From Biomphalaria glabrata (Eukaryota; Mollusca; Gastropoda; Planorbidae): a stretch of 64,000 nucleotides of DNA. The notes beneath the pieces are model-generated. The model had not been told where the DNA came from. It did no database searches and saw only the letters and a list, made by a program, of their open reading frames with translations. The translations under genes were made by a program, and so were the position numbers. The stretch spans positions 48,882,086-48,946,085 of the forward strand of contig NC_074715.1 of NCBI RefSeq assembly GCF_947242115.1, written 5' to 3'. Every line of letters starts with the position of its first letter. Within the stretch, counting starts at the first letter, position 1. Of this stretch, positions 55,801-64,000 are shown one piece after another.

Positions 55801-58800
55801 ATAGTCAGCTAAAAGTTAGGTGTTACTTAATCCAGTTGGTCAAAGGAAGGAATTGTGACAGCCTATGCTAAATCTACAAATAACTAAAAAGTCTCCTCAT
55901 TAAGTTCCAACTGAATAGACTGTACTACACATTTTCTACAGCTTACAATTTGTATAGAATGAGTCATCTGAAGTTTTAAAACATATTTAGTGAAAATAAA
56001 ACACTACTTTACTTAAAATCAAATCAATTATTAACAGCTTCAAAAACTATTTCTTTCTTTCTTTTTTTTTTTAAAGTGATTGTTGGATAACAATAATTTT
56101 TCGTGCTGAAAGTAATTATTAAAACAAAACCTAATTGTAACCAATAACAGACATGACATTATTGGTCTTAGTTGTTTTCTATTTAAATTAAATCTAATTC
56201 ATGCTCCTCCACTTACTAATTAAGTATTGTCAGAAATTAAGTCAAGTTTGTAACTAGGACTAGTGAAAAACGGAATACATTTCAACTTAAGTATCACTGA
56301 CCAACTGAGGCTTTGAGAGCATTAACTTCCTCTAGCTGTTGGTGGTGGCTACTCTGTTCTAGTCGAATTCTGACTTGTTCTGCTTCTTGTGCCTTTAGAT
56401 CATACTGCTGCTTGGATTCTGTGTATCTTTAAAGAAACGAAAGGGTATTTATGTCAATAAGACATTCGGTTCACATTCTTGTGGATATGGCATATAATTT
56501 AAAAGTGAAAATCACATCAGGGAATTTAATTTTAATCATTACTGGTCTTTCATCAACACCACAGAAAATAACAGAGGTAAAAAAAAAAAAAAGGCCCAGT
56601 TAAGTTTTTGCCCTAATTTGAGTATTCCAACAGATAATGTGTATAAATATAAAACATACAAGCTCTACTTTAAAAGATTACAATTTAATTATTTGTATTT
56701 GTATTGTATTATATTGTATTTATTTTTTTGGGATAGTTGTTCATGACAGAATATCAAGAGAGAGAGGCCGGTCTATTTTTTTCTCTTTTTCAGTTCAGCT
56801 TTGCTTTTCTTTGAACGACCCTTTCTTCCTGCCCCCTCCTCTGCACCTTGAAGAATGGCTTTTTAAAGTGAGTCATGTATTACAACATGACCAAACAAGC
56901 TCAGCTTTCATCACTTTAAAGTATCAGGGGGGTCTCCTTTTTTGCCAGACAAACTCATTTGTCTTCTTTTCCAGGTATCTGATACCCAGCATTTTTCTGT
57001 AACATTTACTCTAAAATATTTTGAATTATTCTTGAAGCTGCAATATTCAGTGTCTAGCTTTCACAACTAAATTGAGCAGAGACCACTTACTGAATAAAAT
57101 TTTAATTATACTTGGAAGCTGATGTTACACTTACAGATTTTCTGCAGTTTACTCCTGACAGTTTCAACAGGTTTTTATCTTTTAGTGATCCTCCATCTCT
57201 TGAATGCCAAGGGAGAAAAAAATAATAAAATAAAAGACAACTCACTTGCCAGCTGCCCTTTTTATGGCATCTAAATTTCTGTCAAGCTCTGCAAGGCGTT
57301 TAGATTTACTTGTCACCTTCTCCTCTGCTGAACGCAGCTCATGTAACATTGCAAGCATTGATGTAGTTTGAGCGCGAGCACCTGAGAAATATTTGAGATG
57401 AATTTGTGAATACAAATAAGATTTTAACCTGCAAACATTCATAAAAACATACCTTTATTTCTATGGCAGTATGTTTCTGAAAACACTACCAAGACACTAT
57501 TGGAAAGATGAAACACAACTTTCTAATGCAATTATTCTTCCCTTGTGCCATTAGCGCATGTAATGGGCTGCCTGAATCAGCCAGGAAAACTAACGACTAA
57601 GCAGAGTTAACATGTATGGCTAGATCAAAACACAGATATGCATAGTATGTAATTTATAAGATAAGATAACATAGCCAGGACACTAGTGGAAAGATTTAAC
57701 ACTGCCAGAATACGATTGGTAAGGTTTGTATATTTAGGTATTAAAACAAATACTTAAATGAAATTCATTAATGATTAGCTCAAATGATTTTTTAAAGGTG
57801 GAAATACTAAAACATCTAAAATATCGGACACAAGTAACAAGAAAAATCAAAGCAGGAGGTTTTTAAAAAAGTATATGGAAGTAGGGCAGAAAACATAACT
57901 TGCTGATCTCCACATCGAGACATAATACTTTTGACTTTATTGGCTCTTACTAAAATCAATCTTAAACTAACGATTCCGACGATTGCTTTAAGTATTTAAC
58001 CAGAATTCTCCAGTGTAAAAATATTGGGTTACTTCTGTAATCAATAGTCTTAGGAGATAATTTTTTTCACTTCCAGAAACTTTAATAAGCAAGTAGTCCT
58101 TGCAAAAAGTATTGACTACACCTAGAATTTTATTTGTTTGACATCATTGAGAAATATACAAAGAAAGCAAAGGATCATACAAAGGGTTTAAACAAACAAT
58201 GACAAATGAGTCTATGTATTTACCTCCAGAAAGAGTACCAGCTGGGTCAACAGTGTCACCTTCCAAGGTCACACATTTCTTCATAATCTGTGGGTCATAA
58301 GCCACTTTACTAGCACTGTCCATGTCAGAACAGATGAACACTGAGCCAAAAGTATATTCCATGATGGACTGGTACTTTTTGTCATAGCTGATCAATGACA
58401 AAGCTGTTTGGACCTTTCCCTTACCAACCTAAGAAGATATATTACAATTTAAAAAAATACATGTCTAGGAAAGGAAATAGATATTGTGGTATTGGAAATC
58501 AATGTTTGAAGCATATATGCAGTGAGGGAGATTTTAAACTCAGGCCTGATTCAGATACTTTTTATTTTAGATAGCCGTGTTTGTTTTTTAAAGTTAGGTT
58601 TTAATTGAAAAAGATACATTTCTATGACTAAAATGAAAGGGACACCTTCTGTTAAAACATCTGAGTGTTAGAGTTTGGAAAAGTAACATAAATTTACCAA
58701 GGCTTCAGCTCTCTTGAGAGTGGCATCATCAATCGGCCTGCTGGTGATCTTGCTGATGGGCAGAATAGTGACTCGTCTTTTGAGCTCCCCTCTCTGCAGA

Positions 58801-61800
58801 AGGCCTTTACCAGTCAGCTCATTATCCACCACCACATTATACAGCTGATGGGAATAGGAATACATGACAATTTAACGATTAAAAAAATAATATTTTTTGT
58901 TTTCATTTGCATTCAAGCATTATAATAATGGTAATGTCTTCGTTGACTTAGATACAAAAAAAGTAGAATTATATTAACCATACTTTTCCACCAGCTGTAA
59001 CTTCCAAAGCAGTTGAATGTATAGGATCTTTGACCTCAAAAAGTTTACAAACAAGGCCAGAAACTTTGCTTCGATTGAAGTTCGCCTCAGGATCTTTATA
59101 CTCAAATTTTAATTGTGGATATCTGATAAAGAGAAGAATAAAATTTATAAAAAAAGACATTCGTTGTTTAATCCACCAATGAGATAAGAAGAATGTACTC
59201 TGTTCATGGCTGTGCTGAATTCATCAACTCTAATAAATGCCATAAGCAAGCAGTGATGTACTCGGAAAATGGAAATTTCGTAGCATATAGGCCTATTTTT
59301 TTAATTATGGAAAGGAATTGCCAAGAGAATAAAGTTTGATAGCCCTAACTTAATGATTGAACTTAAAAACAATTTATTTTCCCAATCTCAATGGAAAATT
59401 TTTCAAAAATTTATATCATTAATACTTTAAAAAAACAAATATTTACTTTTTTTTTTCAAATTTAAACTCTCACATTTTTTTTTTTACATATCTATGTATA
59501 TTATACAACTATTTAAAATATCAGGTTTTGAATCTTATCTACCCATTAAAACAAAAGTGAAATAATTTCTTTGGATGCATGTAGACACTATCGGTAGGAA
59601 AAACAGAAGTTATTTACAAGCTTAAAATGTTATGAAAAACATAAAATAATAATAAAATGTAAGATTATGTAATCGTATATAATAAGAGTACCTGGCCTCA
59701 AGTGTTAAACATTTTTCTTTCAGACTCTGTACTTCTTCAGCAAGAACTCTTCTTTCACCTGACAACTTCTCTTGAGAACCTTCCTCATAACCACATTTTT
59801 TCAACTCAGCCTAAAGACACAATTGTTATAATTATAGACTTTATTAGTCAGGGTACAAGGCTAGTAGCAGTAGGGTATATCTTGAACCTAAATACTTGTG
59901 TTTAGAGTTGGGGGCTAGAGAGATGGATGTTAGTAAACAGACATTTTGTTCCTCTTATAATTAGAATTTACTCTAAACAAAACATCTGAAGTATTATTTA
60001 AATATTCATTAGTAAGGCGACTGCTTGAATTATTAATTATAAGATAAGATTATAACGCAACTTCAAATATAAAGATATGATCATATCACAGCTTCAGATA
60101 TAGAGATAATATCACAACTTCAAATATAACAGAGTAGTAAGATAAAACAGATTAAAATTATACATTTGAAGAATCATAGCTCAAAAGAAAAACCTTAAAT
60201 AACTAACAAATGACGCAATCATATTTAAGACTCACTTCAAGTTTGGTCAAATTGGCTTTTAGAGTTTCATATGCAGATAAGTTTTTTTTGTAGTCTTGAT
60301 CAGTTTTCTTCAAGTCTACCTCCTTTGTTTTAATTTCTTGTTGGGCATGTTTCAACCTAAATGGATGGTCCAAAATTTTTATTTTAAACATTTCAATTTA
60401 AAAGTAGAAAATATTTCCATGTCATATGGTAGAAATCTTATAAATATAATAGTAAAATAATGTGTTTTTAAGCCGAGATTGAAGTAAAAAGATTTTTTTA
60501 TCAAATTCTACATTAGTTAACATAGCAGTGTTTATTCATAAAATTTATAATAAAATAGTGAAAATTACAGGTATTATCTTAAATTATTAATGCTTCCTTG
60601 ATTATTAATTTCATTTTACAAGTTCCTTTATACACATAAATTTAGATTTCACATTTTAATTTAATATTGACAATTTAATTCTAATTGTAAATTTCTAAGA
60701 TTTTTTAAATGGTCAACCACCGACTTTGAAAAACAAAAAAAAAGGGGGGAATGGAACCATATATCTAACCAAACCTTTTTTTTAAAGCCCATACATTTAC
60801 AATGTTTCTTAACCTGCTCCAACCACCACAGAGTTTAATTAATCTTTACCTCATTTGTGCTTGTTTGGTGTCTGTTTCTGCTTTGCTAATATCACTTTTG
60901 GCAGCTGTTTGGGAGGAAATTTAAATTATTAGCTGTGAAATATCATTGCATTACACTGCATACGTCACATATAAAAAAAAGAATGATCTTACTGATAAGC
61001 TGGTCATTCAATGTAGCTGCCTCTCCGTCATCATTGGATGAAAGTCCAGCACTGACAGCTTGAAAATGTTTTTTAGCTGCTTCGTATTCTTTTTCAGCGT
61101 TGATTTTATCATTTCTCATTTTCTCAACATTGCCTTCAATTTTGCTTAGATCTTTTTCTCTACTAGCAACTGAAGCTTTGTTCTATAAACAAATAATACA
61201 AACAATTAAATAAGTATTGGAGAGACATGAAAAATCACTCCAAAAAATCAAAACTTTCTACAGATTAAACAGTTGCATTAACAGCTGAAAATGACATGAC
61301 CAGTATGTGTAAAAAAAAAAGAACAGGATTTATAGTTAAATAATCTAGTCAGAACAGAACTAGATCACACATTTTGAGCTCGCCAAGTTTAAGTTTATAC
61401 TATTAACAGAAAATAATCAGTAAACAATAACAATATGGTCTATTGCACTTCTTGCTTTTATCGATCAACTGGGAAAGACTTTCAAATATTGCCTTTATCA
61501 CAAAGTGAACGACTGTTATTGGGTTGGGCTGAATGAAATAATAGGTAGGGCACATTTTTTTGAAAAGCTATAAAATTGTACCCTATTTCATGTTAAAAAA
61601 TGCTACATAGACAAGGTGATAATTAAAATTGTAAGTAGATTAAGTATATGGTAGGAGGCTAAAAACAGAAAACAACCGCTAAATATGCAAAATAATGCAG
61701 GGACTCGTCATGAAAAAGAAAATAAATATAAGAAATCAACATTTTTTTCTTAACTTGGATGTAATTAAAGATTTACTTACATCAGCAATATTTTTATTTA

Positions 61801-63433
61801 TCTCTTTCTGTTTTTTCTGCTCAGATTTAAGAGCATCTTTCTTGGCGTTAACAGTTCCTTCGACTTTGACATCAAGGTTCTTTTTCTCTGCTAGATCAGC
61901 TTCCAGTTTAGCAATTACACTCCCTGATTCCTGTTTTAAAGATAGAATTTTATCTTTATAAATAGAATTGACAATAAAAGAAATTACTAATTATCCTGAT
62001 AAATAAATATTTACTCACGTTATAGAAATATCACTTAGATGCAAATATAAACTTAAACACATTATATTTAGCCCAAACCTTATTCTTTCTTTGTTCCAGC
62101 TCTTCAATAGCTACATCAATCTCTGACATCTTGACTTTTATCTTTTCATAATGGATACAAAATAATAATAAATATAAATACCCAGACACTAAGCTTATAT
62201 CCCCTTAACTAAACTTGGAAATTATGTAAAAATGATTAACATAAAACATTGAAGCTAGGCAAATTAACAGTGTATCAAGTCAGGATTCAACATGAAATAT
62301 GTTTTAATTAATACTAATATGGACTGACTCGTGGAAAGGTTGATTTATATATATACTTCAATTGCAGGATTATGGCATTCATATAAATATTGCATTAAAG
62401 AAAAATTTATTTCAAGAAAAAGTATATGATTTAGCAGTTAAATGAGTTACTAATTATTTGCCATAAATAAATAAATATGTTTTAAAAATTCTAACAAGTT
62501 TTTCATTCAGTTTCAGAAAATATTTATTTTTAAATGGCATTACCGAGAAATATGTACTTTTGATAGAGGCAAAGAAAACAAACATTTGTAACAATAATCA
62601 AGTGCTGGATTTCAGAAAAGGCAGAACTGAACTCTAGCCATATCCTGATGAAGCCTCAGAGAAACTGCTGTGTATGCATAATATACAGGGCCCAAAAAGT
62701 GAATTTTTATCAGCAGACATCATAAGTCGTTGAGCACTAAAAATATTATAAACTGGTAAGTTCTTGATATTGAGAAAGAGGCTACAACTTATAAATAAAA
62801 TATTGATTTTAAAAAATGATAGCCCTATCATAAAAAACACTATTAACAAAACATCATTAAAAAACATAGATCAATTTTACATCATAAAACATTCTACCCA
62901 TAATCCATCTTTGTATGGTTAAGACAAGAGCAGAAGTCACACTTACTTCTTCCATTCTGCCTTTGGTTTGTACAACATTTTCTTGCATTTCAGCCAGCTC
63001 TACCACAGATTTTTTCTTTCTCTCCTGTACAAAAAAAAACAACAAAAAAATATTACAATGTTATGACCAGACAAGAAATAGAAACTATTTTAATGACTTA
63101 AATTAAATCTGTGGCATGCCTATTTTAATAAATAACCGTTCAGGAATTTATGGTGATTAAGCAGGTAAACATCAATTCAGTTATAAAAATTACTTTCTGA
63201 AGGAGTGTGGGTGAATTACTTCAATAGTTAATTTTTTTAAAATTTAAATTGCACTTAAAAAATAATAAAATTAAAGATACAAAACTAATAATTACCTCTG
63301 CACTAACAAACTGGTAAGCTATGTACAGCTTGTTAAGGTGCTCCAATTGTCGAATTATTTTCTGATATTCCAAGTAGGAAGATCTCTCCTCTCTGAGTTT
63401 GGTCAAGGTAGGTGCTATGTCTTCATTGAGTAC
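49810..63433 (-). CDS. SMC2: condensin subunit SMC2, C-terminal 1004 residues (21 exons, 5' end outside window)
   Basis: Minus-strand exons: 63433-63296, 63024-62947, 62141-62079, 61930-61781, 61182-60993, 60904-60850, 60356-60236, 59810-59692, 59122-58984, 58844-58698, 58428-58224, 57381-57246, 56426-56302, 54992-54799, 54688-54545, 53727-53533, 52901-52701, 51906-51781, 51657-51506, 51388-51241 and 49998-49810, one continuous frame. The first codons ([20 protein letters not shown]) match human SMC2 near residue 200, so Walker A lies past the right edge. Then come the N-terminal coiled coil, the hinge ([46 protein letters not shown]), the C-terminal coiled coil, the ABC signature LSELSGGQR, Walker B with D-loop ([20 protein letters not shown]) and [11 protein letters not shown] Ser-rich, basic tail ([19 protein letters not shown]) ends the protein. 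SMC2 pairs with SMC4 in condensin to compact mitotic chromosomes. Confidence 0.97.
50228..50760. repeat. dispersed repeat related to 4858-5090
   Basis: (TAA)n, TTATATCTAAAGCACTGTTAAC and TAGGCTCTAGGCGCAATGAG parallel the 4858 repeat, then AGTTTGAACAGGTAAGTCTT-type sequence continues further. This is probably the body of a retroposon. It lies in the last intron of SMC2. Confidence 0.45.
50805..51125 (-). mobile_element. LINE C-terminal fragment
   Basis: Minus-strand translation gives [13 protein letters not shown] and [20 protein letters not shown] in broken frames, resembling the His/Cys region following LINE RNase H domains. The start (TTCTTCTAGCCAGCTTTTTG) repeats 43846-43866. Confidence 0.45.
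53008..53268 (-). mobile_element. SINE-A copy in an SMC2 intron
   Basis: CCCCTTTCAGAACTTCCGAT (inverted tail), GTGTCATGTGGCCAGCACAA and the head CTCAGTTCAGAAGCAAAACT with TTCACCACTAA show a nearly full copy on the minus strand. Confidence 0.8.
53795..54270. repeat. degenerate minisatellite of about 36-40 bp in SMC2 intron
   Basis: Variants of ACCAGCTACACTTTCTATAT followed by CAATTTATGT recur about ten times with many changes. A SINE-D fragment (GTGTGGTATGTGTTCTGGAC to TCTGAAGGAACATG, 54080-54215) splits the array. Confidence 0.65.
55200..55800 (-). mobile_element. LINE-C RT C-terminal fragment in SMC2 intron
   Basis: Minus-strand frame reads [20 protein letters not shown] then [12 protein letters not shown], the F..SCLR.IL.I.WQD.IPDTEVL block common to one invertebrate LINE group. 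A further frame at 55316-55501 reads [20 protein letters not shown]. It is broken. Confidence 0.7.
57530..57672 (+). mobile_element. LINE-A 3' end in SMC2 intron
   Basis: CTTCCCTTGTGCCATTAGCG, CTGCCTGAATCAGCCAGGAA and GTATGTAATTTATAAGATAA are diverged LINE-A sequence, close to the copy at 46095-46290. A shorter possible tail is at 60040-60060. Confidence 0.65.
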
Positions 63434-63621
63434 CTGGGGAGAAATGATAATCAGTTATAAAAGACAAGGACATAATGTTATTTTTCTCTCCCATAGAAAG
63501 CTTGAGAATCTTAATAGAAATAATTCTAGTAGTTTGACATGCACTTTGTGTAACTGTGAAGTTTAAGAGCAAATAAGGAGTACAGTAAAAACTCTCATTT
63601 AAAAACAAAATATACTGCTAG

Positions 63622-63845
63622 GAAGCATGGTGGTTTTGTGCTTGGCTTCTGAACTGACGAGTCCTGGGTATGAATCCTGAAGACTGGGATTATTAATTTT
63701 GACACAACCTCTACTTCCACCCGGCTCATTAATTTGGGAAACAGTAAAGGCATTTGGTCACATTGCTGGCCACATGACAATCTGATTTACAACGGGCCTA
63801 GAAACAGTTGCCCTATTTACAGCACTGTCTAAAAGGGCACCTTTA
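63622..63845 (+). mobile_element. SINE-A copy at right edge of SMC2
   Basis: Head GCATGGTGGTTTTGTGCTTG, B-box-like GGGTATGAATCCTGAAGACT, body GGCATTTGGTCACATTGCTG and GCCACATGACAATC. Bases 63846-64000 show nothing coding; the next SMC2 exon upstream is outside the window. Confidence 0.75.
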
Positions 63846-64000
63846 TTTAAATACTCCTAAGTTCAAAAGGCAATCAATTAAACAGAAAAAAACTCCACAC
63901 ACCTACCCACTGTGCCCATCATTAGTATGGCCGTTGGAAGCTATTCAGAACTCTTTTTTCTTCTTCTTCAGGTTAATCGTTCAAATCTCGAAAGTAAAAT

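Overview
The window looks like nuclear DNA of a mollusc, most probably a heterobranch (pond- or planorbid-type) gastropod. This is inferred from AT-rich DNA, small exons with GT-AG introns, a very abundant tRNA-headed SINE, and many copies of one LINE 3' end ending in a TTATC-rich tail. No species can be named from the sequence. No bacterial-type operon, CRISPR array, rRNA gene or stand-alone tRNA gene was seen.

Four host genes can be assembled exon by exon, and in every case the exon lengths and splice phases sum to an open frame. (1) 776-13180 (+) and (2) 18171-27416 (+) are tandem paralogues of the menorin/FAM151 family. Each has six exons with identical intron phases, an N-terminal signal anchor, a menorin-type domain and a C-terminal extension. 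They sit about 17.4 kb apart, and the duplicated block runs from just upstream of each ATG past the 3' UTR (to about 15.57 kb and 29.59 kb). (3) 34678-46760 (+) is an 11-exon gene for a 538-residue type I membrane protein: signal peptide, acidic/Thr-rich region, EGF-like module, SEA-like domain, two EGF modules, Cys-rich transmembrane helix and a roughly 100-residue tail. (4) 49810-63433 (-) is condensin subunit SMC2, 21 exons and 1004 residues. The N-terminal roughly 190 residues lie beyond the right edge. Genes 3 and 4 converge.

The remaining sequence is mostly mobile DNA and tandem repeats. One LINE (here LINE-A; RT C-terminus plus 3' tail) is present in well over a dozen truncated copies in both orientations. 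Other families are an RTE-like LINE (LINE-B), a zinc-finger-ending LINE (LINE-C), three tRNA-type SINE families (A, B, D), several hAT-type non-autonomous elements (three with 8-bp target duplications), a TTAA-inserting MITE family, a mariner-type foldback element and two solo-LTR-like fossils. Several are nested, and paralogous copies show the empty sites. Introns carry young tandem arrays: 44 bp x about 20, 30 bp x 12 (identical to the eye), 18 bp x 37, 47 bp x 5, 32 bp x 5.

The most interesting biology is the menorin pair. Patches look recently homogenised next to strongly diverged ends, almost all differences inside one patch are replacements, and several family-conserved pocket residues are changed in both copies. 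The SEA/EGF receptor-like gene is also notable. No wholly new multi-gene system is evident.
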